Assembly: GCA_029243485.1 (NCBI GenBank)
Contig: JAQWRY010000053.1
Location: 1-64,000 of the forward strand
Source of the DNA: Candidatus Binatia bacterium
GTDB lineage: Bacteria > Desulfobacterota > Binatia > UBA12015
Direction of reading: 5' to 3'
Length of the DNA stretch: 64,000 nt
The translations under genes were made by a program, and so were the position numbers. Positions 38,341 through 48,260 of this stretch are shown one piece after another. Within the stretch, counting starts at the first letter, position 1. Each line of letters begins with the position of its first letter. The notes beneath the pieces were generated by a model, which was not told the DNA's origin, ran no database searches, and saw only the letters and a list, made by a program, of their open reading frames with translations.

Positions 38341-41034
38341 TCAGGCGACCACGTTCACCAGACGACCGGGAACCACGATCACCTTGCGGATCTCACGGTC
38401 ACCCACCAACTCCTTCACCTTGTCGCTCGCAAGCGCCTGCTCGCGCAAGGCATCGCGATCCGCATCCCGCGCCACGACGAGACGATCACGCACTTTGCCG
38501 TTCACCTGCAAGGCGATCTCGACCGTATCCTCGACGAGGGCTCCTTCGTCCCACGACGGCCAGCCCCCGTCAAAAACCGAGCCCTCGCCCCCGAACCAGG
38601 AATGGAACTCCTCGGCGAGATGCGGCGCGAACGGTGCGAGGAGCCGCGCGACGGTCCACGCCATCCCACAGAACAGCGGGGAGGCCTCGGGCGCCGCCGA
38701 ACGCTGCTTCTGCGCCTCGTTCAGGAGCTCCATCAGGGCCGCGATCGCGGTGTTGAACGCGAAGGCTTCCGTGTCCTCGGTCACCCGCTTGATCGTTACG
38801 TGCAGGCGTCGGCGGAGCTGCTGCTCCTCGTCGGAAAGGCCGTCGGCGGACGCGATCAGGCCATCGAGGCCCGCGGCGCCCAGCCGCGCATGCTCCGCCG
38901 CTATCTTCTCGCGATCGGGCTTGAAGAGACTCACCCACCGGTTCAAGAAGCGCTCCGCGCCGCCGACTCCTTCGTCGCTCCATTCCATGTTGTTCTCGGG
39001 TGGCGCGGCGAACAGCAGCGTGATGCGGGCGACGTCGGAGCCGTGCTCGCGAATGAACGGTCCCATCGGCACGCCATTCCCCGAACTCTTGCTCATCGTG
39101 ACCGGCCCACTCCGTGCACTCCAGTCCTCCCCGCGGGCGACCAGGGTGTGGCTGTTTTCTTTCAGGCGATCGCGCATCTCGGCCACAGAGAGCGCGTCCG
39201 CGGAGAGGCCGAGGGTCTTCTGGAGCTCTTCGGGCGGCGCCAGGCGACCGTCCGCCGTCGTCTCCAGCGGCGTCGTCACCCGGCGCTGGACCATGCCCTG
39301 CGTGAAGAGCGCCCGGAACGGCTCGTCCTCGGGGACCAGCCCTTCGTCGTAGAGCACCTTCGTGATGAAGCGCGAGTACAGAAGATGGAGGATCGCGTGC
39401 TCGACGCCGCCGATGTACTGGTCGATCGGCATCCATCGCTGGATCGCCTCGGGCGACCAGATGGCCTCCTCGTTCTGCGCGTCGACGTAGCGCAGGTAGT
39501 ACCAGGAAGAGTCGACGAACGTGTCCATCGTGTCCGTGTCGCGCAGGGCGGGCTCACCCGTTTCGGGATCCTTCGCGTGAACGAACTCCGGGCTCGAGGC
39601 GAGCGGCGACTTGCCGTGCGGGAGGTAGTCCTCGATCTCGGGCAACCGCACCGGCAGGTCCTCTTCCGGAACCGGCACGACGGTACCGTCGGCCAGGTGC
39701 AGCATCGGGATGGGGGCACCCCAGTAACGCTGCCGACTCACAAACCAATCGCGCAGCCGGTAGGTGACCGTCGCTTTGCCGAGGCCGCGTTCGTCCAGCC
39801 ATGCGGTGATGGCACGACCGGCTTCCCGGTTCGGCTGCCCGTCGTACTCGCCGGACTGCACCATGAGACCGTCTTCGGCCGAGGCTTCTGCCGGCTCGCC
39901 GTCGGGCGCTTTGCCGTCGGCCGCAATCACCGTCCGGATCGGAAGACCCATCTTCCGAGCGAACTCGAAGTCCCGCGTATCGTGGGCGGGCACGGCCATG
40001 ATGGCGCCGGTTCCGTACCCGGTGAGGACGTAATCGGCGATCCATACCGGAACTTCTTCGCCGTTCACCGGGTTCACGCACGACGCACCGAGCGGAACGC
40101 CGGTCTTCTCGCGCTCGAGGCTCTGACGATCGATCTCGCTTCGCCGTGCGGCCTGCGCCACGTAGGCATCGACTTCCTCGCGGCGCTCGTCACTAGTGAG
40201 AGTCGCGACCAGCGGGTGCTCCGGCGCGAGAACCAGGAAGGTCGCCCCGAAGAGCGTGTCTGCGCGCGTCGTAAAGACTGTGACGGACTCGTCGCGGCCG
40301 ACGACCTTGAACCGGGCTTCCGCACCCTCGCTGCGCCCAATCCAGTTGCGCTGCATCGCGCGAACCTTCTCCGGCCACGCGTCGAGCTTGTCGAGATCCT
40401 GCAGCAGTCGTTCTGCGTAGTCGGTGATCTTGAAGAACCACTGCGAGAGCTCGCGCTTCTCGACGAGCGCTCCACTGCGCCAACTCCGGCCGGACGCATC
40501 GACCTGCTCGTTCGCGAGGACGGTTTGATCCACCGGATCCCAGTTCACCGTCGCCGTCGCTCGGTACGCGAGGCCGCGCCGATGCAGCAAGAGGAACAGC
40601 CACTGTGTCCACCGGTAGTAATCCGGCTCGCACGTCGTCACTTCGCGCGACCAGTCGTACATCAGACCCGCCGCTTCGAGAGAACTCTTCGACTCCGCGA
40701 TGTTGCCGAGGGTCCAGTCGCGCGGAGGCCTGCCGGTCTTGATGGCCGCGTTCTCCGCCGGGAGGCCGAACGCATCCCACCCGAACGGATGCAGGACATC
40801 GTAGCCTTGCATGACGTAGTAGCGGGTCAGGGAGTCGCCGATAAAGTAGTTCTTCCCGTGACCCATGTGGAGATCGCCACTGGGGTACGGGAACATCACG
40901 AGGATATACTTCCGCGGCGCGTCCGCGCGACGGCCTGCCTGGAACGTCCCTCGTTCGGCCCAGAACGCACGCCAGCGTGGCTCGATCGTTGGATCGAACC
41001 GTACTCGTTCTCGCTGTTCGTCGTCGCGCGTCAT
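38341..41034 (-). CDS. leuS: Leucyl-tRNA synthetase
   Basis: LeuS charges tRNA-Leu. The 897-aa class I synthetase has the HIGH motif as HMGH in [20 protein letters not shown]. The CP1 editing domain includes [20 protein letters not shown] with the conserved Asp. The KMSKS loop is [12 protein letters not shown]. The anticodon-binding and C-terminal domains ([17 protein letters not shown]) close it. Length fits the bacterial family. It follows nusB by about 50 bases. Confidence 0.97.
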   Translation of the reverse strand: MTRDDEQRERVRFDPTIEPRWRAFWAERGTFQAGRRADAPRKYILVMFPYPSGDLHMGHGKNYFIGDSLTRYYVMQGYDVLHPFGWDAFGLPAENAAIKTGRPPRDWTLGNIAESKSSLEAAGLMYDWSREVTTCEPDYYRWTQWLFLLLHRRGLAYRATATVNWDPVDQTVLANEQVDASGRSWRSGALVEKRELSQWFFKITDYAERLLQDLDKLDAWPEKVRAMQRNWIGRSEGAEARFKVVGRDESVTVFTTRADTLFGATFLVLAPEHPLVATLTSDERREEVDAYVAQAARRSEIDRQSLEREKTGVPLGASCVNPVNGEEVPVWIADYVLTGYGTGAIMAVPAHDTRDFEFARKMGLPIRTVIAADGKAPDGEPAEASAEDGLMVQSGEYDGQPNREAGRAITAWLDERGLGKATVTYRLRDWFVSRQRYWGAPIPMLHLADGTVVPVPEEDLPVRLPEIEDYLPHGKSPLASSPEFVHAKDPETGEPALRDTDTMDTFVDSSWYYLRYVDAQNEEAIWSPEAIQRWMPIDQYIGGVEHAILHLLYSRFITKVLYDEGLVPEDEPFRALFTQGMVQRRVTTPLETTADGRLAPPEELQKTLGLSADALSVAEMRDRLKENSHTLVARGEDWSARSGPVTMSKSSGNGVPMGPFIREHGSDVARITLLFAAPPENNMEWSDEGVGGAERFLNRWVSLFKPDREKIAAEHARLGAAGLDGLIASADGLSDEEQQLRRRLHVTIKRVTEDTEAFAFNTAIAALMELLNEAQKQRSAAPEASPLFCGMAWTVARLLAPFAPHLAEEFHSWFGGEGSVFDGGWPSWDEGALVEDTVEIALQVNGKVRDRLVVARDADRDALREQALASDKVKELVGDREIRKVIVVPGRLVNVVA

Positions 41035-41086
41035 CCCTTTTCTTCCCCTCGGACGGCGGGCCTGGATCGGCCCTGCCCGATCCTTC

Positions 41087-41548
41087 CTACTCGGTACCCG
41101 CGTTCATATGCTTCGCGCGAAGCTCACGGGCAACCGCATCGAGCACACCGTTCACGAATCCGGTCGAGTCTTTTCCGCCGAACTCTCGCGCGACCTCGAC
41201 GGCTTCGTCGATCACTACCGGAGCCGGCAAGTCTTTGGTCCCCGCACGCAGCTCGGCCACGGCGACACGGAGGATCTGAAGATCGAGCGGCGACATACGG
41301 TCGACGCGCCAACGAGTTCCCGACGCCCCCAACAACTGATCGATGAGAACGCGTTCGCGGTCGACGTCACCGACGAGCTTCTTCGCATACGGGAGCTCCG
41401 GCGGATCCTCCGTCGGCTCTTCGTCGTTCGAGAGCCGAATCGCGATCCGAATCGCCGTTGCCGCCGGATCATCGCCGACATGCATCAGGTAGAGCGCCTG
41501 CACCGCCAAGATTCGAGCGAGGCGGCGCACGCTAGCTTCCGTGTTCAT
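41087..41548 (-). CDS. nusB: Transcription antitermination protein NusB
   Basis: NusB, with NusE (S10), binds boxA RNA and promotes rRNA antitermination. The 153-aa all-helical protein has [18 protein letters not shown] at the start and [17 protein letters not shown] and [20 protein letters not shown] with FVNGVLD near the end, both diagnostic. It lies eight bases after ribH, the conserved ribH-nusB pairing. Confidence 0.95.
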   Translation of the reverse strand: MNTEASVRRLARILAVQALYLMHVGDDPAATAIRIAIRLSNDEEPTEDPPELPYAKKLVGDVDRERVLIDQLLGASGTRWRVDRMSPLDLQILRVAVAELRAGTKDLPAPVVIDEAVEVAREFGGKDSTGFVNGVLDAVARELRAKHMNAGTE

Positions 41549-41556
41549 TGTTCGAC

Positions 41557-42030
41557 CTAGGTCGCCGCGGCCAGGTCTCGCAGGAGGCCGGCCATCTCGA
41601 GCGCCGTCGTCGCGGCCTCGAGGCCCTTGTTGCCATGCCCCTCGCCCGCACGAGCGAGTGCCTGTGCCATCGTGTCTGTCGTGAGCACGCCGAACGCCAT
41701 CGGAACCGAATGCCGGCAGGCGGCTTCCGACACGCCTCGGCTCACCTCTCGGGCGATGAACTCAAAGTGGGGCGTCTCTCCGCGAACCACTGCCCCGAGG
41801 CAGATGACGGCGGCGTATCGGCCGGTGCGCCCGGCCTCGGACGCAGCAACCGTGATCTCGAAGGCGCCAGGGACGTGCAGGACGTCGATCGCGTCATCCG
41901 CGACGCCGTGCTCGCGCAGCGCTTCGAGCGCGCCGTCGAGTAGGCCGCCCGTCACGGTCCGATTGAAGCGGGCCACCACGATCGCGATCCGCAGGGCTTT
42001 GCCGTCGACCTTCCCTTCGAGCTCACGCAT
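41557..42030 (-). CDS. ribH: 6,7-dimethyl-8-ribityllumazine synthase
   Basis: RibH condenses DHBP with the pyrimidine intermediate to lumazine, the penultimate riboflavin step. The 157-aa protein shows RIAIVVARFNRTVTGGLLDG, then IDVLHVPGAFEITVAASEAG, then VICLGAVVRGETPHFEFIAR with catalytic His, and FGVLTTDTMAQALARAG. It forms 60-mer or pentamer assemblies in known relatives. Its ATG shares a base with the ribBA stop. Confidence 0.97.
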   Translation of the reverse strand: MRELEGKVDGKALRIAIVVARFNRTVTGGLLDGALEALREHGVADDAIDVLHVPGAFEITVAASEAGRTGRYAAVICLGAVVRGETPHFEFIAREVSRGVSEAACRHSVPMAFGVLTTDTMAQALARAGEGHGNKGLEAATTALEMAGLLRDLAAAT

Positions 42031-43271
42031 CAGCTCGGCTCCTCTTGGGACCCGTCGAGGCCCGTCAGGAGATGACCGAGCTTCTCCTGCTTGGTGCGAA
42101 GGTAGGCGATGTTGCCGGCGTGCGGCTTCACTTCCAATGCAACGCGCTCGACGACCTCGATGCCGTAGCGGGCGAGACCGCTGATCTTTCGCTCGTTGTT
42201 GGTCATCAGACGAACGCGAGTGACCCCGAGATCGCGGAGGATCTGCGCGCTAATCCCGTAGTCGCGCTGATCATCGTCGAAGCCGAGTTCGAGGTTCGCC
42301 TCGACCGTGTCCATCCCCTGGTCCTGCAGTGCGTACGCACGGATCTTGTTCCCGAGTCCGATGCCGCGTCCCTCCTGGTGGAGATAGACCAGAATCCCGC
42401 GGCCGTGCTCTGCGATCTCCAAGAGCGAGTCGACGAGCTGTTCGCCACAGTCGCAGCGACGCGAACCCAACACGTCGCCAGTGAGACACTGCGAGTGCAC
42501 GCGAACCAAGGTGGGCTCATCCGGACGAAGCCGGCCCCGGACGAGCGCCAGATGTTCGGTCTCATCTACCTTGTTGCGGTACGCGATCGCGCGGAACATT
42601 CCTCCGTGCTCGCTCTCGAGCTCGGTCTCATCGAGGCGCTCGACGAGTAGTTCCGCACGCAACCGGTGTTGCAGAACGCCGTCGACCGAAACGATTCGAA
42701 GGGCGTGTTCTTCGGCAAATTTCCGGAGCGCATCGCCAGCGGCGATCTCACCGTCTTCGTCGAGAACCGTGCAGACCGTGGCAGCCGGGGCGCGTCCGGC
42801 GAGCCGTACGAGATCCAACGCTGCCTCCATGCGACCGGGCTTCTCCATGACGCCGCCCACCCCGACCTCGATCGGCGGGATGTGTCCGGGCATGACAATG
42901 TCGCCCGGGCCCGAGCGGGAGTCCACCGCCACGCGGATGGTGGCGGCGCGATCCGATGCCGAGATCCCCGTCGTGACGCCCTCCCGGGCTTCGAACGAGA
43001 TCCCATAGGACAGGCCGTCTTCGGCCGCACGATCGGCCGGCATCAGGGGAATGCCGAGGCGACGAAGAGCCGCCGGAACGAGCGTCACGCAAACGAGGCC
43101 GCGGGCATGGACCGCCATGAAGCCTACGTGCTCGGGCGTCGTGAGGTCGGCAGCCACGCAGAGATCGCCCCTCCGGGGGTTCTCCAGATGGTCCACCACG
43201 AGCACCATCCGTCCGGCGGCCACGTCTTCGAGCGCGTCACCGAGTGTCTGATCTGTCTGCGTCGACGTCAT
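42030..43271 (-). CDS. ribBA: RibBA-type fusion: intact GTP cyclohydrolase II with degenerate DHBP synthase half
   Basis: The C-terminal half is a complete GTP cyclohydrolase II with zinc Cys ([16 protein letters not shown]), [20 protein letters not shown], and [11 protein letters not shown], supplying the first riboflavin-pathway step. The N-terminal half has the DHBP synthase fold but reads [13 protein letters not shown] where VVDDEDRENEGDL is expected. Metal-ligand Glu becomes Pro32, the next acidic residue Arg34 and the Arg Asn31. Its Cys, [12 protein letters not shown] and EAALDL motifs remain. ATG 43271 lies two bases after the ribD stop. DHBP may come from a separate RibB. Confidence 0.9.
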   Translation of the reverse strand: MTSTQTDQTLGDALEDVAAGRMVLVVDHLENPRRGDLCVAADLTTPEHVGFMAVHARGLVCVTLVPAALRRLGIPLMPADRAAEDGLSYGISFEAREGVTTGISASDRAATIRVAVDSRSGPGDIVMPGHIPPIEVGVGGVMEKPGRMEAALDLVRLAGRAPAATVCTVLDEDGEIAAGDALRKFAEEHALRIVSVDGVLQHRLRAELLVERLDETELESEHGGMFRAIAYRNKVDETEHLALVRGRLRPDEPTLVRVHSQCLTGDVLGSRRCDCGEQLVDSLLEIAEHGRGILVYLHQEGRGIGLGNKIRAYALQDQGMDTVEANLELGFDDDQRDYGISAQILRDLGVTRVRLMTNNERKISGLARYGIEVVERVALEVKPHAGNIAYLRTKQEKLGHLLTGLDGSQEEPS

Positions 43272-43273
43272 TT

Positions 43274-44392
43274 TCAACCCTCGGTTGGTAGACGAGCCGT
43301 CCAAAGAGTGTCGACTCCCACCCGGGAAACCCGAACGTCGCCGAGGCGAGGCGCCTTGGCGAGGGACTCGATCCCCAACGCTTGAATCATCGGGATTCCG
43401 TCGCCTCCGATCAAGAGAGGCGCCTGGAAGACGCAGAGTTCATCCACCAGGCCCGCTCGCAGAAGAGAAGCCGCCAGAGTCGATCCGCCCTCCGCCAGAA
43501 CCGAGGTCACACCACGCCGGCCGAGCGCCTGCAGCAGTGCCCGAGGGTCCACCCGGCCCTCGCGGGCCTTCACACGCAGAATGTCGCCCCCGGCTGCCTC
43601 GAGGCGTCGAGCGCGGCCCTCTGAGGCCTCTTTCGTGGTCACGAGCCAGACCGGCGCGTCTCCGGCCTGAAAGAGGCGCGCGGTCGGTAGAGTGCGCAGC
43701 CGGCTGTCCGCGACAACCCGAATCGGGTCCCGGCCACGCGGGCGGCGGCAATCGAGTGTCGGATCGTCCGCCCGGACGGTCCCGGAGCCAACCAGGACCG
43801 CATCGAGTTGATCCCGCCAACGATGAACCTCCGCGCGAGCCGCGTCGCCTGTGATCCACTTCGACGTTCCGTCGCGCAGAGCGATCCGTCCATCGAGCGA
43901 CGTTGCGAGCTTCAGTCGGACCCAGGGCCGACCCGCGCGGCGGTGCCGGTCATAGAACCGGAGCAACTCGTCGCACGCGGCCGTTTCCACGCCCGTGGTG
44001 ACATCGATCCCCGCGCGTCGAATCCGTCGGATTCCGCGACCCGCCACGCGACGGTCGGTATCGACGCTTCCCAAAACTACGCGCGCGACACCAGCATCGA
44101 TGACGGCCGGTGCACACGCCGGCGTCCGCCCTTCGACGGTGCAGGGCTCGAGCGTGCAGTAGAGCGTCGCCCCCCTGGCGCGCTTACCGGCGGCCGCGAA
44201 CGCGAGCGCTTCCGCATGCGGCTCCCCGGCGCGGTGGTGCCACCCTTGTCCTACGACCTCGCCGCGCCGAACGAGCACCGCGCCGACCGGAGGATTGGGA
44301 TGCGTACGTCCGAGCCCACGTTTGGCGAGCGTGAGCGCCCGGTGCATGTAGCGTGCGTCGAGCGCCTCGCCGCTCCGCGGCTTCGCGGCCAT
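43274..44392 (-). CDS. ribD: Bifunctional riboflavin biosynthesis protein RibD
   Basis: RibD deaminates and reduces the GTP-derived pyrimidine in the second and third riboflavin steps. The 372-aa protein has the deaminase domain with HAE ([14 protein letters not shown]) and zinc Cys in [17 protein letters not shown], where the usual PCxHxGRTPPC His is Val/Glu. The reductase domain has [23 protein letters not shown] and [14 protein letters not shown]. It follows nrdR by two bases and precedes ribBA. The ribE gene usually found between ribD and ribBA is absent. Confidence 0.95.
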   Translation of the reverse strand: MAAKPRSGEALDARYMHRALTLAKRGLGRTHPNPPVGAVLVRRGEVVGQGWHHRAGEPHAEALAFAAAGKRARGATLYCTLEPCTVEGRTPACAPAVIDAGVARVVLGSVDTDRRVAGRGIRRIRRAGIDVTTGVETAACDELLRFYDRHRRAGRPWVRLKLATSLDGRIALRDGTSKWITGDAARAEVHRWRDQLDAVLVGSGTVRADDPTLDCRRPRGRDPIRVVADSRLRTLPTARLFQAGDAPVWLVTTKEASEGRARRLEAAGGDILRVKAREGRVDPRALLQALGRRGVTSVLAEGGSTLAASLLRAGLVDELCVFQAPLLIGGDGIPMIQALGIESLAKAPRLGDVRVSRVGVDTLWTARLPTEG

Positions 44393-44394
44393 CG

Positions 44395-44928
44395 CTACGA
44401 CTCGGATTGCGGAGTTCGCGCCGGCTTGGCGCTCGCCGCGCTCGAACGCTTCCGCCGTTTGCGACTCGTACCTCGTCGCTCCTTCAAGAGGTCCTCGAGC
44501 TCGTCCACGAACTCGTCGATGTCCTGGAAGGAGCGGTAGACCGAGGCGAAGCGGACGTAGGCGACGCTGTCGAGGTCGTGCAGAGCCGTCATGATCGTCT
44601 CTCCGACGACGGAGCTCGGCACTTCCTTGTCGCCCTTCTCCAGCAGGTTGCGCTCGATCAAGTCGGCGGTCAGCTCGATCGTCTCGACGCTGATCGGGCG
44701 CTTCTCACACGCCTTCTTCAAGCCCGCAAGAACCTTCATGCGATCGTACGACTCGCGTCGGCCGTCTTTCTTCACGACCGAAGGGAGGTAATCCTCTACG
44801 CGCTCGTACGTCGTGAAACGGCGGGCGCACTGTTCGCACTCCCGGCGGCGACGGATGACGTCCCCGTCCTTGCCCAGGCGCGAATCAATGACCCGGTTGT
44901 TCAGGTCGCGGCAGGCAGGGCATTTCAA
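44395..44928 (-). CDS. nrdR: Transcriptional repressor NrdR
   Basis: NrdR binds NrdR boxes and represses ribonucleotide reductase genes when dATP is high. The 177-aa protein has an N-terminal zinc ribbon (CPAC and CEQC) with [20 protein letters not shown], then an ATP-cone ([20 protein letters not shown]). A basic, Ser-rich C-terminal tail of about 25 residues is extra. It lies between glyA and ribD, a typical position. Confidence 0.96.
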   Translation of the reverse strand: MKCPACRDLNNRVIDSRLGKDGDVIRRRRECEQCARRFTTYERVEDYLPSVVKKDGRRESYDRMKVLAGLKKACEKRPISVETIELTADLIERNLLEKGDKEVPSSVVGETIMTALHDLDSVAYVRFASVYRSFQDIDEFVDELEDLLKERRGTSRKRRKRSSAASAKPARTPQSES

Positions 44929-44937
44929 CGGCTGGCC

Positions 44938-46191
44938 TCAGCGATCGCTATACAGCGGAAACTCGCGACAGAGCGCGGTCGTCTCTTCGGCGACCTTCGC
45001 CAGCCCGGCTTCGTCGCCGACATGCGCCAGCGCCTTCTCGATCAGACCGGCGATTCGATCCATCTCCGGCTCGCGCATGCCGCGCGACGTGACGGTCGGC
45101 GTTCCCATGCGAACGCCACTCGTGACGAACGGCGAACGAGTCTCGAACGGCACCGTGTTCCGGTTCGCCGTGATCCGCGCGAGGTCGAGGTTCTCCTGGC
45201 AGGCCTTGCCCGTGAGCTCCGTTCCGCGCAGATCGAGCAGAAGCAGGTGGTTGTCCGTGCCGCCGGAAACTAATTTGAAGTTCCGCTTCATGAGCCCGTC
45301 GGCCAGAGCGCGCGCATTCGCGACGACCTGCCGCTGGTACTCGGCAAAGGCCGGCTCGGCGGCCTCTTTAAACGCGACGGCCTTCGCGGCGATCACGTGC
45401 ATCAGCGGTCCACCCTGATTCCCGGGAAACACCGAACTATTGATGGTCTTCGCCTCAGCATCGCGGCAGAGGATCAATCCACCGCGCGGACCGCGCAGGG
45501 TCTTGTGCGTCGTGGTGGTCACGAACTCCGCGAACGGAACCGGCGACGGGTGCACGCCGGCAGCGACCAGGCCGGCGAAGTGCGCCATGTCGACCATGAG
45601 CTTCGCACCGACCTCGTCCGCGGCTTCACGGAACGGCGCGAAGTCGACCTCGCGAGGGTACGCGCTGTGACCCGCGACGATCATCTTCGGGCGATGCTCG
45701 CGGGCCAGTTTCCGAACCGCCTCGTAGTCGATCCGCTCGTCGTCTTCGCGAACGCCGTACGGGACCACCTTGAACCACTTGCCCGAGAAGTTGACCGGGC
45801 TGCCGTGCGTCAGGTGCCCACCGTGCGAGAGATCCATGCTGAGGATCGTGTCGCCCGGCTGCAGCTGCGAGAAGTAGACCTCCATGTTCGCCTGCGAGCC
45901 CGAATGGGGCTGCACGTTCGCATGGTCGGCGCCGAACAGCGCCCGCGCGCGATCGATCGCGAGCTGCTCGACGACGTCGACGTGCTCACAGCCACCGTAG
46001 TACCGCTTGCCGGGATACCCTTCGGCATACTTGTTCGTGAGGACCGAGCCCTGCGCCTCGAGAACGGCGGCGCTGACCGCGTTCTCGGACGGGATGAGCT
46101 CCAGGTTGTCCTCTTGCCGCTGCAGCTCCCGCGCAACGCATTCGGCAACCGCCGGGTCGGAATCGGCCAGCGGTGCTCGGGACAAGCTCAC
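44938..46191 (-). CDS. glyA: Serine hydroxymethyltransferase
   Basis: GlyA interconverts serine and glycine with tetrahydrofolate, supplying methylene-THF. The 417-aa PLP enzyme has [13 protein letters not shown]-type start ([20 protein letters not shown]), [18 protein letters not shown]-type [11 protein letters not shown], and the PLP lysine in [15 protein letters not shown]. The start is GTG 46191, overlapping the acpP stop (GTGA). A link to purine and lipid genes in the same run fits one-carbon supply. Confidence 0.97.
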   Translation of the reverse strand: MSLSRAPLADSDPAVAECVARELQRQEDNLELIPSENAVSAAVLEAQGSVLTNKYAEGYPGKRYYGGCEHVDVVEQLAIDRARALFGADHANVQPHSGSQANMEVYFSQLQPGDTILSMDLSHGGHLTHGSPVNFSGKWFKVVPYGVREDDERIDYEAVRKLAREHRPKMIVAGHSAYPREVDFAPFREAADEVGAKLMVDMAHFAGLVAAGVHPSPVPFAEFVTTTTHKTLRGPRGGLILCRDAEAKTINSSVFPGNQGGPLMHVIAAKAVAFKEAAEPAFAEYQRQVVANARALADGLMKRNFKLVSGGTDNHLLLLDLRGTELTGKACQENLDLARITANRNTVPFETRSPFVTSGVRMGTPTVTSRGMREPEMDRIAGLIEKALAHVGDEAGLAKVAEETTALCREFPLYSDR

Positions 46192-46427
46192 TTCTTATGG
46201 CTCTCGATGTAGCCCACCACGTCGCCGACGGTCCGGATCTTCTCCGCGTCCTCGTCGGAGATCTCGAGGTCGTATTCCTCCTCGAGGGCCATCACCAGCT
46301 CGACGATATCGAGCGAGTCCGCGCCGAGATCTTCAATGAACGATGCATTTGGGGCCACCTCTTCTTCGGACACCCCAAGCTGCTCGCAGACGATTTCCTT
46401 GACCTTGTTTTCGACGTCCGAAGCCAT
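46188..46427 (-). CDS. acpP: Acyl carrier protein
   Basis: AcpP carries growing fatty acyl chains on a phosphopantetheine arm. From ATG 46427 the protein is 79 aa. The modification serine is in the DSL motif ([20 protein letters not shown]). CAGGAG precedes the ATG at about seven bases. The in-frame extension to 46463 is non-conserved. It is downstream of fabG after a 142-base gap. Confidence 0.97.
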   Translation of the reverse strand: MASDVENKVKEIVCEQLGVSEEEVAPNASFIEDLGADSLDIVELVMALEEEYDLEISDEDAEKIRTVGDVVGYIESHKK

Positions 46428-46569
46428 AGCGTTGCTCCTGTTCTCCCCGTCCTCAATCCACACGCGGAGGCGGCGTGCCGCCTCCCGACGCCCACACGGG
46501 CCGGGACAGCTTTAGCCAGTTGATCCGGGTTCTGCCAGATTTGACGCGAGGGCGCATCCCGAAGCGCGC

Positions 46570-47328
46570 CTAAGTATAAAGGCCCCCGTTTACCGCCAGG
46601 ACATGCCCGGTCACGTAGGAGGCGTCGGGGCCGCACAGATAGGCCACTGCCGCGGCCACTTCTTCGGACTTCCCAAGGCGGCCCAGGGGGATCATCGCGA
46701 GGTAGGTTGCGCGCGCCTCCTCGGGCAATCCGGCCGTCATCTCGGTGTCGATTAAGCCCGGAGCGACGGCGTTCACGGTGACGTCCCTCGAGGCCAGCTC
46801 CCGGGCCAGGGCCTTCGTCATGCCCTCGAGGCCGGCTTTGGTGGTGGCGTACGCGGCCTGCCCCGTCGTCCCCATCGAAGCGACGACGGAGGACACGTTC
46901 ACGATCCGGCCGTAGCGCTTGCGCGCCATGAACCGCGCCGCCGCGCGGCTGCACCGAAACGCGCCGCCGAGATTGACCTCGAGCGTCTTGTGCCAGTCGT
47001 CTTCCCGGTAGCGCAGAAGCAATCCGTCGATCGTGATCCCGGCGTTGTTCACCAGGATGTCCAGACGACCCTTCTCCTTCGCGAAGGCCCCAATGTGCGT
47101 CACCGGTGCATCGGCCTCGCTCACGTCGAACGGGAGCAGCTGGGCGGTTCCGCCGGCGGCCTCGATCTCGTCGAGGCACGAGCGGGCAGCATCCTCCCCG
47201 GCGCGATAGTTGATCGCGACGTGGGCGCCTCGTCGTGCCAGCTCCTGCGCCACCGCGCGACCGATACCGCGCGAAGCACCCGTGACGAGGGCGACCTGCC
47301 CCTCGAGCGGCTTTGCCACGGCGCTCAC
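46570..47328 (-). CDS. fabG: 3-oxoacyl-[acyl-carrier-protein] reductase
   Basis: FabG reduces 3-ketoacyl-ACP with NADPH. The 252-aa short-chain dehydrogenase has the NADP loop VTGASRGIGRAVAQELARRG, the NNAG motif (ILVNNAGITIDGLLLR), and the Ser-Tyr-Lys triad in NVSSVVASMGTTGQAAYATT plus KAG. The C-terminal PG motif (NAVAPGLIDTEMT) is present. It overlaps fabD by four bases. Confidence 0.95.
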   Translation of the reverse strand: MSAVAKPLEGQVALVTGASRGIGRAVAQELARRGAHVAINYRAGEDAARSCLDEIEAAGGTAQLLPFDVSEADAPVTHIGAFAKEKGRLDILVNNAGITIDGLLLRYREDDWHKTLEVNLGGAFRCSRAAARFMARKRYGRIVNVSSVVASMGTTGQAAYATTKAGLEGMTKALARELASRDVTVNAVAPGLIDTEMTAGLPEEARATYLAMIPLGRLGKSEEVAAAVAYLCGPDASYVTGHVLAVNGGLYT

Positions 47329-48260
47329 GCCGAGAGTTCCTCGAGCACTTTACGCACGCCCGCGACATCGCCAGTCGGCCGGCAGGCAAAGGAGCGTTCG
47401 ATCCGGCGCATGAGGCCACCCAGCACGCGGCCGGGGCCGACCTCGATCCCGATCTCCGCGGACGTGGCGATCTTCTGGCCGCACTCTTCCCAGCGCACGA
47501 CCGCGGTGACCTGCTGCCGCAGCAGCGGCGCGATGCGAGCCGGATCTGAGAGTGGGGTCGCTTCGACGTTCGTCACGACGGGGGCACGCGGCGACACGAT
47601 AGTGAGGTCGTCGAGCACGGGGCCCAAGCGTTCCGCCGCGGGCGCCATGAGGGGGCTATGGAACGGGGCGCTCACCTTGAGCCGACTCACGCGGTTCTTC
47701 CGCGCGGCCGCAGCCTCCTCGAGGCGCGCCACCGCCGGCATGTGACCGGCGACCACTATCTGCCCGCCTCCGTTGAGGTTCGCCGGCACGACGACCTCTT
47801 CGCCGGAGCTCGCGTCGCGACACATCTCTTCGACCGACGGGAGGTCGGTTCCGAGCACGGCGGACATCGCGCCGACGCCGGGGGCCACCGCGTCCTGCAT
47901 GAACTGGCCGCGCATACGTGCCGCACCGACGGCAGGCCCAAACTCCAGAGCCCCGACCAGGACCCATGCCGACCACTCCCCAAGGCTGTGCCCAGCGGCG
48001 ATCACGGGCGTCACACCCGCCTCGGCTTCGAGGACGCGAGCGATGGCGACCGACATCGTCAGGAGGGCCGGCTGGGTGTTCTCGGTGAGGGTGAGCGCCT
48101 CTTCGGGGCCGTCTCGACAGATGGCGGAGAGACCGAGTCCGAGTGCATCATCTGCTTCTTCGAACGTACGCCGCGCGGGTTCGAACTCGGCGCAGAGATC
48201 CACGCCCATTCCGACGTGCTGGGCACCCTGCCCCGGACAAAGGTACGCGACCTGCTTCAC
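47325..48260 (-). CDS. fabD: Malonyl-CoA--ACP transacylase
   Basis: FabD loads malonate from CoA to ACP. The 311-aa protein begins VAYLCPGQGAQHVGMGVDL. It has the nucleophile elbow GHSLGEWSAW (catalytic Ser), the substrate Arg region, and the catalytic His in LKVSAPFHSPLMAPAAERL. It overlaps plsX by four bases upstream and fabG downstream. Confidence 0.96.
   Translation of the reverse strand: MKQVAYLCPGQGAQHVGMGVDLCAEFEPARRTFEEADDALGLGLSAICRDGPEEALTLTENTQPALLTMSVAIARVLEAEAGVTPVIAAGHSLGEWSAWVLVGALEFGPAVGAARMRGQFMQDAVAPGVGAMSAVLGTDLPSVEEMCRDASSGEEVVVPANLNGGGQIVVAGHMPAVARLEEAAAARKNRVSRLKVSAPFHSPLMAPAAERLGPVLDDLTIVSPRAPVVTNVEATPLSDPARIAPLLRQQVTAVVRWEECGQKIATSAEIGIEVGPGRVLGGLMRRIERSFACRPTGDVAGVRKVLEELSA

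Noticed and set aside
38335-41346. A 1003-codon open frame on the plus strand opposite leuS
   Set aside because: Its protein has no family-like sequence and mirrors leuS codon by codon. High GC content keeps antisense frames open. The minus-strand LeuS has every expected motif.
44393-44940. FMN riboswitch ahead of ribD
   Set aside because: ribD begins two bases after nrdR, with no leader. No RFN-like element was seen upstream of nrdR either.
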